The notes: generated by a model from the letters alone, not told the origin. Positions 43,608 through 52,913 are shown, counted from the stretch's first letter. The stretch: 64,000 nucleotides of DNA from Sphingomonas sp. KR3-1 (GCF_040049295.1 NZ_JBDZDQ010000002.1:186001-250000); one strand, 5' to 3'. Translations and numbers: made by a program.

Positions 43608-44969
43608 ATGCGGCTGCGCTGGGGGCAGCTGGCGCGCTCGGTAACGGCGCGCTTCGTCATCGTGGCGTTCCTGGTGCAGCTCACCGTCACCGGCGGCATC
43701 CTGCTGTTCGTCCAGCAATCGAGCGAGCGCGCGCTGGCTGCCGAGCAGAAGGCGCTGGTTGCCGAGCTGCGCGACGACCTCGTCTCGGCCTGGCGCGCCG
43801 GCGGCGATACCGCGCTGCGCCGGATCATCGACGTGCGGCTGCAACAGGCGCATGCCAGCCCGCCGGTGATCCTGCTCGCCACTGCCGGCGAGGACCCGAT
43901 CCGCGGCAATCTGGGCGACTGGCCCACGGTGATGCCGGCGGAGACCGACTGGCGCGCGATCGAGCTCTATCGCACCGGCAGCGACCGGCCCGAGCTGATG
44001 GGCGTCTCCTCGACGACGCTGCCCAATGGCGAGCGCCTGCTCGCAGGGCACGTGATCAGCGCGAGCGTGCGGCTGGCGCGGGTGAACGAGGAGGCGATCA
44101 CTGCGGCGCTGGTGATCGGCGTGTTCTTCGCGCTGCTGAGCGCGCTGCTGATCGGCCGGGTGCTCTCCAACCAGATCCAGGGCGTGGTGGTCACTGCGCG
44201 CGAAGTGGGCGAGGGGCGGCTGGGCCGGCGCGTGCCGACCAGCGGCAGCGGCGATGCGTTCGACGCGCTCGGCCAGTCGGTCAATGCGATGCTCGACCGG
44301 ATCGAGGCGCTGGTCTCGCAGCTGCGGATGATGACCGACGGGCTGGCGCACGACCTGAAATCGCCGGTCACCCGGATCAAGGTGGTGCTCGAGCGGGCGA
44401 TCCTTGAGACCGACGACGAGACGGCGCTGGCGGCGCTCGAGCGCGTCTCGGGCGAGGCGGAGACGCTGCTCGGCATGCTCTCGACGGCGCTGCTGATCAG
44501 CCGGGCCGAGGCAGGGATCGGGCGCGACCGCTTCGTCGATACCGACCTTGCCGCGCTGCTCGAGGATCTCGCCGAAGTCTATGGCCCGCTCGCCGAGGAT
44601 CGCGGTTTCGAGGTGGTGGCGGAGGCCGAACCGGGGCTGCACGCGCTGCTCCACCGCGAGCTGATCGGCCAGGCGCTCGGCAATCTGATCGAGAACGCCA
44701 CCAAATATGCCGAGGGCGGGCACCGCATCACCGTGCGCGCTGCGCGCGAGGGTGGCGAGATCGCGCTGTCGGTCGCCGATGACGGGCCCGGTATCCCGGA
44801 GGCGCGCCGCGAGGAAGCGATGCGACGGTTCGGCCGGCTCGATCCGGCGCGGCACGTCGCGGGATCGGGGCTGGGGCTGTCGCTGGTCGAAGCGGTGGCG
44901 CGGCTGCACCAGGGGCGGTTCCTGCTGGAGGATGCGGCGCCTGGGTTGCGGGCTGTGATCAGGTTCTAA
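43608..44969 (+). CDS. Sensor histidine kinase, HAMP-type
   Basis: 453 aa. Two transmembrane helices (~16-36 and ~163-185) enclose a ~125-residue periplasmic sensor. A HAMP domain follows (GRVLSNQIQGVVVTAREVGEGRLGRRV). The phospho-acceptor box is MMTDGLAHDLKSPVTRIK with His248. ATP-binding motifs are NLIENATKYAEGG (N box), DDGPGIPEA (G1) and GSGLGLSLVEAV (G2). It pairs with the response regulator immediately upstream. The small periplasmic domain and the neighbouring PDZ protein suggest sensing of envelope state. Confidence 0.92.
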   Translation: MRLRWGQLARSVTARFVIVAFLVQLTVTGGILLFVQQSSERALAAEQKALVAELRDDLVSAWRAGGDTALRRIIDVRLQQAHASPPVILLATAGEDPIRGNLGDWPTVMPAETDWRAIELYRTGSDRPELMGVSSTTLPNGERLLAGHVISASVRLARVNEEAITAALVIGVFFALLSALLIGRVLSNQIQGVVVTAREVGEGRLGRRVPTSGSGDAFDALGQSVNAMLDRIEALVSQLRMMTDGLAHDLKSPVTRIKVVLERAILETDDETALAALERVSGEAETLLGMLSTALLISRAEAGIGRDRFVDTDLAALLEDLAEVYGPLAEDRGFEVVAEAEPGLHALLHRELIGQALGNLIENATKYAEGGHRITVRAAREGGEIALSVADDGPGIPEARREEAMRRFGRLDPARHVAGSGLGLSLVEAVARLHQGRFLLEDAAPGLRAVIRF

Positions 44970-45000
44970 GTCCCTCTCTCGCAAAGCGGCAGAGGGAAAA
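44970..45000. terminator. Imperfect hairpin between convergent genes
   Basis: CCCTCTCTCGCAAAGCGGCAGAGGG can form a short imperfect stem followed by AAAAG. It lies between the kinase stop and the stop of the small membrane protein gene. Confidence 0.4.
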
Positions 45001-45004
45001 GAAG

Positions 45005-45349
45005 CTACACCGCCAGCGCGTAGGTCATCACAAGGGCGACCAGCGTCATCAGCGACATCGCGGTGATGAAGGTCACGTCGGCGATGCGCTCCAGCGTGTG
45101 GAGGCGCTTGCCGGGGCCGTTGCGCAGGGCGAAGTACGACGTCAGGGTCGCGATCAGGAACAGCACCGCGTCCAGCGCCAGCATGTCGTCGGCCAGCGTG
45201 TTCGCCTTCCGCACCGCGATCACCACGCGCAGGATGCCGATCGCGGTGAGGCAGACGCCGACCATCGCCGCCGCGATCGGGCAGATCATCCGGCAGGCGC
45301 GCTCGTCCAGCGTGTACTGGCTGTGATGCGCCTGCGGTGGTCCCTTCAC
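45005..45349 (-). CDS. Small membrane protein of unknown function
   Basis: 114 aa, GTG start overlapping the stop of the upstream triple-domain gene by four bases (GTGA). Three transmembrane helices are visible: ICPIAAAMVGVCLTAIGILRVVIAV, DMLALDAVLFLIATLTSYFAL and ITAMSLMTLVALVMTYALAV. No family is recognised. Tight coupling to a polysaccharide synthase/deacetylase suggests an accessory role in the same envelope or export process, similar in place to small partners of PgaC-like synthases. Confidence 0.75.
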   Translation of the reverse strand: MKGPPQAHHSQYTLDERACRMICPIAAAMVGVCLTAIGILRVVIAVRKANTLADDMLALDAVLFLIATLTSYFALRNGPGKRLHTLERIADVTFITAMSLMTLVALVMTYALAV

Positions 45350-48300
45350 TCGGCGGGTACCGGTGCCCGCACTTTCGCCGGGGCCGGGGTCTCCGCCGGC
45401 GCCTGGGCATCGACGCGCCCGCTGCGCTCGAGCTTGCCCCAGCCGACCCAGGGCCCGCGCAGCGCATTGGCGACGGCACGAAGCACCACCCAGTACATCA
45501 GCTGGCGATAGACGAAGCGCTGGGCGAGCAGCAGCAGCCCGGGATAGCGCTTCTCGCGCTTCTCAAGGGCATAGGCCACCCAGCCGCACAGGAAGTCGAT
45601 GCTGGTGAAGGCGATCCAGTAGATGCCCATCCGGATCACGTCGCTCTCGGTCTGCGCCCAGCCATGCTGGTAGACGCGCAGCGCGGTGCCGAGGATCGAG
45701 AGGACCAGCGCGAGGTCGATCAGCGGCGAGATCATCGCGAAGCCGATCTGGAACACCCAGGCCTGGGGCACGCCGACCAGCGCGAGGCCGCCGGGCTTGC
45801 GCGTGCGCATGATCTCGCGGTGCTTCCACAGGCACTGCAGCGTGCCGAATGCCCAGCGGAAGCGCTGCTTGGCGAGCGCGCCGAAGCTCTCGGGCGCCTC
45901 GGTCCAGGCGACCGCATCGATGTCGTAGCCGACGCGCCAGCCCATGCGCTGGATGGCGATGGTCAGGTCCTGGTCCTCGGCGAGCGTGTCGACCGGATAG
46001 CCACCGACCTCGTCGAGTGCCGCCTTGCGCCACGCGCCGACCGCGCCGGGCACCACCATGATCGCATCGAGGCTGGAGAGCGCGCGGCGTTCCAGATTCT
46101 GCGAGGTGACATATTCGACCGACTGCCAGCGGGTGACCAGGTTGACGCGGTTGCCGACCTTGGCGTTGCCGGCGATCGCGCCGATCTCCTCGTCCTCGAA
46201 CCAGCGGGCGAGGCGGGCGATGGTCAGTGGCTCGAACTGGGTATCGGCATCGAGCGCGATAACGATGTCGCCCCTGGCGATCTCCAGCCCCTTGTTGAGC
46301 GCGCGCGCCTTGCCGCCATTCTCCAGCGTGAGCAGCTTGACCCGCGGCTCCTCGGCGAAGGCAGCGCTGACGATCGCGCTGGTGCCGTCCTTCGAGCCGT
46401 CATCGAGCACGATAACCTCGACATTGACCTGCTCGCTGTCGAGCACGCGGCGGATCGAGCCCTCGATCACCTTCGCCTCGTTATAGGCGGGGATCAGCAC
46501 CGAGACGAAGCGCGTCGGGTCGATCTCCGGCGCCACCGGGCGGTTCTTGCGGCGGTTGCCGTTCACCGCGAGCGCGGCGAGGACGAGCGCGCGGGCGATG
46601 CCGAGCGCGATCGCGGCGAAGAACAGCCACTTCAGCGCGAAACCGATCATCGCGACGATCAGGAAGATGCCGACATCGGTGCGCACCGCGGCGAGATCGG
46701 CGCCCTGCACTTCGGGCATCACCTGGTCGCGGGTGAGGCCGGCGAGCTGCGAGACGGGGACGATCTGGTAGCCCTTGGCGCGGAGCCCGTCGATGATCTG
46801 CGGCAGCGCCGCCAGCGTCTGCGAGCGATCGCCGCCGCCGTCATGGAGCAGGATGATCTGGCCCGACTGGTCGTAATTGCCGGCCTCGACCTCGCTGAGT
46901 GTGGTGTTGACGATCGCATCGACGCCGGGGCGCTGCCAGTCGTTCGGATCGACGTGCAGGCCGACATTGGTGTAGCCCGCGCGCTGCGCGGTGAGCGCGG
47001 GGATGAGCTCGTCCGCCGTCGTCGGCTCGGCGTCGCCGAAATAGGGCGCGCGGAACAGGCGGATCGAGCGGCCGGTATAGGCCTCGAGCAGGCGCTGCGT
47101 CGCGTTGAGCTCGATGCGGGTGCCGCGGGCCGAGGCGAGCGCCAGGTTCGGGTGGGTGAAGGTGTGGCTGCCGATCTCGTTGCCTTCGTCGACGATGCGG
47201 CGGACGAGGAAGGGATCCGCCATCGCATTCTCGCCGATCAGGAAGAAGGTGGCGGTGGCGTGCTTCTGCTTGAGCACGTCGAGGATCTTCGGCGTCCAGT
47301 CGGCATCGGGGCCGTCGTCGAAGGTCAGCGCGACCTTGCCGGGCATGTAGCCGGTGCGGGTGACGACATAGGGCGTCGGGAGCGACTGGAAATGCTCGTC
47401 GACGATCAGGCCATTGGGATTCTGGACGATGGTGCGCGCGCCGGTGCTCGGCGTGCTGGTGATGCGCAGGATCTCGCCCGAGCCTTCGATATCGACGTCG
47501 CCGACCGCCTCGATCCCACGCAGGTCGGGGATCTTGCCCGAATGCGCGGCGCCCAGCGCCTTCCAGAAGTTCGAATCCTCGGCGCCGAGACGCCACAGCG
47601 CGACGCCGCCGACGCCCTTGATGTTGGCGGCGCGCAGCTGGTTCCACGCAGTGGTGGCGTCGGCCATCCACACGGTGTGGTTCACGCCGTTTTCTTCATA
47701 GGCGAAGGTCTGGTTGCCGCTGGTCCGGTCGAAAGTGACCGGCGCGTCGCTGTCATGCGCGATCAGCCAGGCTTCTTCGATCGACAGCGGCGAGGCAGTG
47801 CCGGTGGCGGTCCAGTTATAGCCATAGTTGGCGATGCCGACGATCAGCTTGTCGGCGGGGACCTGCTTGAGCGCGGCGTTCATCTGCTGGACGAACCAGG
47901 CCTGGCTGGCGATCGGGCCCGCCGCGGTGACCGGGGCATGCTCGTCATAGTCCATCAGGATCACGCGATCGGTGACCGCGGCATAGGCCTTCATGTTCCA
48001 GTCGTCGTCCTGCGCGGGCACGGTGACGGCGATGCTGAGCTTGGCCCCGAACTTGGCGTGCGCCTCGCGCAGCAGGGCGAGATAGTCGCGCTGCGAGGCG
48101 GTGGGCAGCTCCTCGAAGTCGAACACGGCGCCGTCGGCCTTGCGCGCGACCAGGGTGCGCTGGAGGTTGTCGAGGAAGGCGGCGCGGGCGGCGGGGTTGT
48201 GGAGCAGCGCGGCGGCGCCGGCGCTGTCCCAATTGTCGCCGGTGGCGTTCTGCACCATCGGCAGCACCTTGGGCCGGCGCGTAGCCGAGGCGATGATCGT

Positions 48301-48708
48301 GTCGAACTGGGGATCGGGGGTGACGGTGATCTGGTGCTGCGCGCCGGTGACGCTGTAGAGCGCCGGCACGACCCAATCGAGTTCGCCGACATGGCGGCGC
48401 AGCGAGGCGCGGCTGGCATCGTCCCAGGGCACGTAGAAACCGACGGCGAGCGGCGCGCTCGAGCCGTGCGCGGCGCCGCGCGGCAGCCAGGAGGCGAAGC
48501 TGTGGCGGATGCGGTTGGCCTGCTGCTTGAGCGAGCGCGGCTGGGGATGCTCCATCGCCATCGCGAGCGGGCCGGGATTGGGCACGCGCACCACGGTCAT
48601 CGCAAAGGCGCCCACGGCGACCACGATCACCAGCAGCGACAGGAAGAAGGCGCGCATCGTCCAGCGGTTCCGTTTGCCGCTTGCGTCAAAGAAGATCGGA
48701 CGTTCCAT
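45346..48708 (-). CDS. Triple fusion: GH18-like, polysaccharide deacetylase (NodB) and GT2 synthase
   Basis: 1120 aa. A membrane anchor (residues 18-40) is followed by a GH18-like barrel (~85-400), with ADGAVFDFEELP at 191-202 in place of the usual DxxDxDxE, and VTDRVILMDYDEH. Next is a CE4 NodB domain (~455-680): KVALTFDDGPDADWTP, GNEIGSHTFTHPNL, LFRAPYFGD and QIILLHDGGGDRSQTL, which together hold the metal Asp and His and catalytic residues. Membrane helices come at ~690-720. The GT2 domain (~730-970) has VSVLIPAYNEAKVIEGS, VIALDADTQFEP, EDQDLTI and QRFRWAFG, the processive Q-x-x-R-W motif. C-terminal helices follow. It could make, deacetylate and trim a GlcNAc-type polymer across the inner membrane in one chain. 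Product is inferred. Confidence 0.9.
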   Translation of the reverse strand: MERPIFFDASGKRNRWTMRAFFLSLLVIVVAVGAFAMTVVRVPNPGPLAMAMEHPQPRSLKQQANRIRHSFASWLPRGAAHGSSAPLAVGFYVPWDDASRASLRRHVGELDWVVPALYSVTGAQHQITVTPDPQFDTIIASATRRPKVLPMVQNATGDNWDSAGAAALLHNPAARAAFLDNLQRTLVARKADGAVFDFEELPTASQRDYLALLREAHAKFGAKLSIAVTVPAQDDDWNMKAYAAVTDRVILMDYDEHAPVTAAGPIASQAWFVQQMNAALKQVPADKLIVGIANYGYNWTATGTASPLSIEEAWLIAHDSDAPVTFDRTSGNQTFAYEENGVNHTVWMADATTAWNQLRAANIKGVGGVALWRLGAEDSNFWKALGAAHSGKIPDLRGIEAVGDVDIEGSGEILRITSTPSTGARTIVQNPNGLIVDEHFQSLPTPYVVTRTGYMPGKVALTFDDGPDADWTPKILDVLKQKHATATFFLIGENAMADPFLVRRIVDEGNEIGSHTFTHPNLALASARGTRIELNATQRLLEAYTGRSIRLFRAPYFGDAEPTTADELIPALTAQRAGYTNVGLHVDPNDWQRPGVDAIVNTTLSEVEAGNYDQSGQIILLHDGGGDRSQTLAALPQIIDGLRAKGYQIVPVSQLAGLTRDQVMPEVQGADLAAVRTDVGIFLIVAMIGFALKWLFFAAIALGIARALVLAALAVNGNRRKNRPVAPEIDPTRFVSVLIPAYNEAKVIEGSIRRVLDSEQVNVEVIVLDDGSKDGTSAIVSAAFAEEPRVKLLTLENGGKARALNKGLEIARGDIVIALDADTQFEPLTIARLARWFEDEEIGAIAGNAKVGNRVNLVTRWQSVEYVTSQNLERRALSSLDAIMVVPGAVGAWRKAALDEVGGYPVDTLAEDQDLTIAIQRMGWRVGYDIDAVAWTEAPESFGALAKQRFRWAFGTLQCLWKHREIMRTRKPGGLALVGVPQAWVFQIGFAMISPLIDLALVLSILGTALRVYQHGWAQTESDVIRMGIYWIAFTSIDFLCGWVAYALEKREKRYPGLLLLAQRFVYRQLMYWVVLRAVANALRGPWVGWGKLERSGRVDAQAPAETPAPAKVRAPVPAE

Positions 48709-49024
48709 CGCCGTTGTGCCCTGCCAATGTCGAAAATGGTGCGACGCCCGGCCCGAGGAGTGCGGTGGGGCCGGACGCCGCTGGTTTGCCCGCCACGAAC
48801 GCTGATAAGTGGCGTGCCTTGCCTATCTAGTCGCGCAAGCCCTTCGCGGACCTGCCTCCAAGATTAAATTCGTGTCATGTGCGTAGGCGCCCGGACATGA
48901 AACGACCGGCGCGCAAAGGGAGGAACGCGCCGGCCGCTCATGTACGCGGGTGCGGATAAAAGAGGGCAATCCGCACCCGCCTGGCGCCACCCGGAACAGG
49001 GTGTAATGGGCAGCGCCAAGCTCG
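48709..49024. other. Gene-free region with paired hairpins
   Basis: 316 bases with no supported gene. It holds the presumed promoter of the triple-fusion gene (AT-richer text near 48860) and two perfect inverted repeats described separately. Confidence 0.5.
48906..48980. repeat. Two tandem perfect hairpins
   Basis: CCGGCGCG at 48906-48913 pairs with CGCGCCGG at 48926-48933. GCGGGTGCGGAT at 48946-48957 pairs with ATCCGCACCCGC at 48969-48980, a perfect 12-base stem. They lie downstream of the minus-strand operon ending at 49025. No strong T-tract follows, so they may be factor-dependent termination or mRNA-protecting structures, or part of a small RNA. Confidence 0.5.
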
Positions 49025-49153
49025 TTATCTGTGTTGCGATGTTGCCACCGCAGGCTTGCTCGCGAGGCGGGCGTCCGCGGTCGACCAGGCCGCCGAACCG
49101 CATGCCAGCGTGGCAAGTGCCAGCAGGGTGACTGCAATGCGGGGATTGGCCAT
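49025..49153 (-). CDS. Small exported peptide, 42 aa
   Basis: ATG at 49153 preceded by AGGAG at eight bases, stop TAA at 49025. Sequence begins MANPRIAVTLLALATLACGS, a signal peptide, and ends ASKPAVATSQHR, leaving only about 20 mature residues. It lies 86 bases after the PepSY gene on the same strand. No family is recognised. The good ribosome site and signal sequence support a real gene. Confidence 0.55.
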   Translation of the reverse strand: MANPRIAVTLLALATLACGSAAWSTADARLASKPAVATSQHR

Positions 49154-49239
49154 CTCCGGGTCTCCTGTTCTCGCGGTCCGCTTCGGCGACCGTGAGACTG
49201 GAATAGCCCCGGCAAGGTGTAGCGGCGCTGGCCGCCAGG

Positions 49240-50637
49240 TTACATTTTGGACACGCGCAGGCCCATCCAGCGCGAAAGGCCCGGGGCGATGCGAGTCGCT
49301 GCGGCCTCGAACGCCGCGGCGATCGCCAGGGTAATGCCGAACAGGGGCAGCAGCAGGCCGAGCAGCAGTGTGGCGCCGACCAGCGCCCAGCTGTGCTTGA
49401 GCGGATGCTTGGCGGCCGGGGCGCCGAGCTCGCCCTGGGGGCGCCGCCGCCACCACAGCACGATGCTGGAGAGCGCCAGCATAACCAGGCCGAGCAGGAC
49501 GGTGAGGTTGACCAGCTGGTTGAGCAGCCCGAGCCAGGCGCCCTCGTGGATCGCGACGCCGTAACCGACCGCGCGGTCGATCCAGTGGCGCTCGGCAAAG
49601 CGCTGCGAACCGATCACCGCGCCATCGTCGCCGATTTCCACCGAGACGCGCAGCGTGCGGTCCTCGGCCTGCGACTGGACGAGCCAGCGGCCGCCCGGCT
49701 TGCTCGGCGGGCTGACTTCGGCGGGGGCGGCAAGGCCGAGCGTCGTCGCCTTCGCCACGACGCGGTCGAGCGCCGGGCCGGTGGGCTGGACGTGCGGCAT
49801 CGTCATGCCGTGATGCTCGGCATGCTCGTCCAGCATGGCGCGGACGCCCTTGTCGAGATCGGCGCGGGCCGCTGCATCCGCGACCGAGCCGGCGGACCAG
49901 TCCTGCCGCAGCGGCGCGGTGCCGGTGGCGACGCGGACCTGCTTGAGATAGTCGCCCCAGTTCTTCGCCCAGGGCAGGCCCGAGGCGATCAGGAACACCG
50001 CGCCGAGCGACACCCACAGCCCGGTTACTGCGTGGAGATCGCGCCAGAAGACGCGCTTGCCTGCGCGCAGGCGCGGCCAGGCGATCCCGCCCAGGCCCTT
50101 GCCGGCGCGGCCGCGCGGCCACCAGAGGAACAGCCCGGTGAGGATCATCACGATCGTCCAGCAGGCAGCGATCTCGACCAGCGCCGAACCGGTATTGCCG
50201 GCGAGCAGCTCGCCGTGGAGGCGGAAGATGACGCGCATGAAGCGGTCTTCCTCGACCGCCTTGTTCAACACCGCGCCAGTCTGCGGATGCACCCAGACCC
50301 GTGTCTCCTGCGCGCCGCTGCCGACGAGGAGCTGGACGGCGTCGTCGGAGGCTTCGGGCAGGACATATTTGTGGAGCACCGACCCGGGCACCGCCGCCGT
50401 GCCCGCCGCGACGATCTTCTCGGGCGCGAGCATCGCCACGCCGGGCGCGGCGACATGGCTGTAAGGCGCGTAGAGCCAACCCTCGATCTGGGGCTTGAAC
50501 AGATAGAGGCCGCCGGTCACCGAGAGCCACAGGATGAAGGGCAGGCAGAAGATTCCGGCATAGAAATGCCAGCGCCACACCGCGCGGAACCAGCGTTCCT
50601 GGCGCACGCTGGGCGTGGGTGGGGGCGCCTCGCTCAC
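49240..50637 (-). CDS. PepSY-domain membrane protein (PepSY-associated TM, iron/metal uptake type)
   Basis: 465 aa from GTG 50637, overlapping the TonB-receptor stop by four bases. The N-terminal WHFYAGIFCLPFILWLSVTGGLYLF is the family hallmark. Helices follow at ~150-175 (EIAACWTIVMILTGLFLWWP), ~205-225 (DLHAVTGLWVSLGAVFLIASGLPW), ~370-400 and near the C-terminus (ALVGATLLLGLLLPLFGITLAIA). Periplasmic PepSY segments lie between. Related proteins act with siderophore receptors, several as inner-membrane ferric reductases. Coupling to the receptor gene implies that it handles the same substrate after outer-membrane import. Confidence 0.88.
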   Translation of the reverse strand: MSEAPPPTPSVRQERWFRAVWRWHFYAGIFCLPFILWLSVTGGLYLFKPQIEGWLYAPYSHVAAPGVAMLAPEKIVAAGTAAVPGSVLHKYVLPEASDDAVQLLVGSGAQETRVWVHPQTGAVLNKAVEEDRFMRVIFRLHGELLAGNTGSALVEIAACWTIVMILTGLFLWWPRGRAGKGLGGIAWPRLRAGKRVFWRDLHAVTGLWVSLGAVFLIASGLPWAKNWGDYLKQVRVATGTAPLRQDWSAGSVADAAARADLDKGVRAMLDEHAEHHGMTMPHVQPTGPALDRVVAKATTLGLAAPAEVSPPSKPGGRWLVQSQAEDRTLRVSVEIGDDGAVIGSQRFAERHWIDRAVGYGVAIHEGAWLGLLNQLVNLTVLLGLVMLALSSIVLWWRRRPQGELGAPAAKHPLKHSWALVGATLLLGLLLPLFGITLAIAAAFEAAATRIAPGLSRWMGLRVSKM

Positions 50638-52913
50638 AGTGTCCACCCCGCTTCGAGCAGGAAGCTGCGCTGCGGATAGGGGTGATAGACCCAAGCGCGA
50701 TCATTGGTGATATTGTCCACGCCTACGCTCAGCCGCAATTGATCGGTCATCTTCCAGTTCACCTTGGCATCGAGCGCGAACAGCTCGGACGTGTAGCCGA
50801 ACGTATCGCCGCGCTGGAGGCCGAACAGATCGGTATTGGGCCGCGAGGCATAGCGCATGCCGAGCGAGGCGAGCAGGCGCGGCGTGAGCGTGTAGCGGAG
50901 ATTGGCGTTGAGCCGCCAGCGCGGGATGCGCGGGAACTGCACGCCCTCGGCGGCCGGGGCGCTGTCGTTGCGGACGGTGCGCGAGTCGATCCAGGCGAGG
51001 TTCGCGTCGAGATCGAGCCCGCGCAGCCCGACATCGCGCGCCTCGGCGATCAGCTCGAAGCCGTATTGGCGCGTCACGTCGATATTCTTGAAGGTCGAAG
51101 TGGTGATGCCGTTCTGGTTGAAGCCGACGAACGAGAAGATCGTGTTGTCCACGCGCTGCCAGAAGGCGGAGCCGGTGAGCTTCAGCGTGCCGAAATCGTG
51201 CGCCACCACCAGGTTCGCGTCGCGCGAGCGCTCGGGCTTGAGGTCCGGATCGAAGCTGTTGGCGTTGAAGCTGCCATCGCCGTTGAGGCTGCCCTGGAAC
51301 AGCTCGCCGACGGTGGGGAAGCGCGTCGCCTCGGCGAGGCTGAGCTGGGCGCTGGTCTGCCCGGCATGCCATTCGACCGAGAATTTCGGATCGAAGGCCG
51401 TGGCGCTACGGACGGCGTAGCGGTTGGTCACCGGTGTGCCGCCGGTGCCGATCCGGCCGAGCCCGCCGTCGAACGCGCGCCAGCTCTCGACGCGGGCGCC
51501 CAGCGTGAAGGCCAATGCTTCGGCGCGCAGCCGCGCCTCGCCCCAGCCGGCGAGCAGCCGGGTCTTGCCGAAGGTGCGCGTCGAAAAGGCACGGCCATCG
51601 TCGGCGCGCCAGTGCGGCACGCTGTAGTTGGTGAGGTCGGTCCGGTAGAGATTGCCGCTCGCGCCGGCGGCGAGGGTCAACGGACCCGTGCGGGCATCGA
51701 GCGAGATATCGCCGGTGACCCAGCCGGTCGGTCCCTGGCGGGCGAGCGTGCCGGCGCCGTCGCTGCCACCCGCCGCCCAGCTGCCCGAGGTGAACCCGTC
51801 AGAGCGGGCGACCTGATAGGTCGAGAGGTTGAGCTTCGCCGTGACGTCGGGCGCGATCGGTGCGGCGATCCTGCCGCCGGCGAGGAACTCGTCGCGCACC
51901 GTCCGCGACCATTTGGCGCCCGAGGCGGTCCAGGTCTGGCCGAGCGTGGTTACGCGCCCCTCGCACACCTTGTTGCCGGCAGCGTCGCGCAGATAGCAGT
52001 CGGGGGCGTATTGCGCATCGAGATTGTGCCAGTACGCGAACAGCAGCTCGCCGGTGACGCCCGAGGCGCCGTCATAGCCGATGCGCAGCTTGGCCTGGTC
52101 CTGCGTCGTTGCGGCGGGGCTCTGCGCGGCGAAGATCGGGTTGGCCGTGCTGCCCGGGGCGTTGGGGATTGCCTGGCCCGCGTCGACCACTGCGCCGGTG
52201 ACTACCGTGCCCGGCGCGCCCGCTACCGGGGTGAGCCCGTACCAGCTCATCGGCTGGCCGTCGTTGCGGAAATGCCGGCCCGAGAGTCGTGCCGACCATG
52301 GGCCGTCCTTCTGGCGCCAGCCGAGACCGGCCTCGCCCGACCAGCCCCAATAAGTGGCCTGGGTGCCATATTGGTCGAACGGCTCGGCCAGGCCCTGGAC
52401 GGTGGCGAAGGCCTCGGTCTTCTCGGGCGAGCGCGTCGTGATGTTGACGATGCCGCCCATCGAATTGCCCGAATAGCGCGCCGAATAGGGGCCGTAGACC
52501 ACGTCGAACTGCTGCACTTCGCCGGGGCCGACCACGCCCCATTTGGGCGCGAACGCGAAGCTGTTGCCGAGGAAGTTCGACACGACGAACCCGTCGACCA
52601 TCACCAGCGCGCGGGCGCTCTGCGTGGAATGGGTGCCGCGGAAGCCGGGGACGCCGTTGGAGTCGCCCGCATAGCGTTTGCGCACGAAGAAATCGGGCGC
52701 GTATTTCATCAGGTCCTCGACATTCTGGGCGTTGATCCCCGCGAACTGCGCGTCGCCCAGGCTCACCGAGAGCCCGCGCGGATCGATGCTGATCGGCGCA
52801 TCCTTCTGGCCGATCACGAGGATGGACGGGTCATCGCCCTCCTGCGCCAGGGCAGGGGCGGAAATGCACAGCAGCGGCAGCGCACAAAGGTGTGCGCGAC
52901 GAGATCGGGACAT
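50634..52913 (-). CDS. TonB-dependent receptor of a DUF2946-TBDR-PepSY unit
   Basis: 759 aa, signal peptide at residues 1-23 (APALAQEG). Plug: SILVIGQKDAPISIDPRGLSVSL, FRGTHSTQSARALVMVDGFVVSNFLG and VYGPYSARYSGNSMGGIVNITTRSP. The barrel ends SFLLEAGWTL. No STN domain. NDRAWVYHPYPQRS near the end is a conserved barrel-end motif of such receptors. Upstream is a small His/Cys-containing DUF2946 protein and downstream an overlapping PepSY protein. The set suggests uptake of a metal or metal complex (iron or copper), but the ligand is not known. Confidence 0.9.
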   Translation of the reverse strand: MSRSRRAHLCALPLLCISAPALAQEGDDPSILVIGQKDAPISIDPRGLSVSLGDAQFAGINAQNVEDLMKYAPDFFVRKRYAGDSNGVPGFRGTHSTQSARALVMVDGFVVSNFLGNSFAFAPKWGVVGPGEVQQFDVVYGPYSARYSGNSMGGIVNITTRSPEKTEAFATVQGLAEPFDQYGTQATYWGWSGEAGLGWRQKDGPWSARLSGRHFRNDGQPMSWYGLTPVAGAPGTVVTGAVVDAGQAIPNAPGSTANPIFAAQSPAATTQDQAKLRIGYDGASGVTGELLFAYWHNLDAQYAPDCYLRDAAGNKVCEGRVTTLGQTWTASGAKWSRTVRDEFLAGGRIAAPIAPDVTAKLNLSTYQVARSDGFTSGSWAAGGSDGAGTLARQGPTGWVTGDISLDARTGPLTLAAGASGNLYRTDLTNYSVPHWRADDGRAFSTRTFGKTRLLAGWGEARLRAEALAFTLGARVESWRAFDGGLGRIGTGGTPVTNRYAVRSATAFDPKFSVEWHAGQTSAQLSLAEATRFPTVGELFQGSLNGDGSFNANSFDPDLKPERSRDANLVVAHDFGTLKLTGSAFWQRVDNTIFSFVGFNQNGITTSTFKNIDVTRQYGFELIAEARDVGLRGLDLDANLAWIDSRTVRNDSAPAAEGVQFPRIPRWRLNANLRYTLTPRLLASLGMRYASRPNTDLFGLQRGDTFGYTSELFALDAKVNWKMTDQLRLSVGVDNITNDRAWVYHPYPQRSFLLEAGWTL

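Noticed and set aside
45337..48867. 1176-codon open frame antisense to the triple-fusion protein
   Set aside because: Longer than its sense partner but without any motif. The sense frame has three recognisable enzyme domains.
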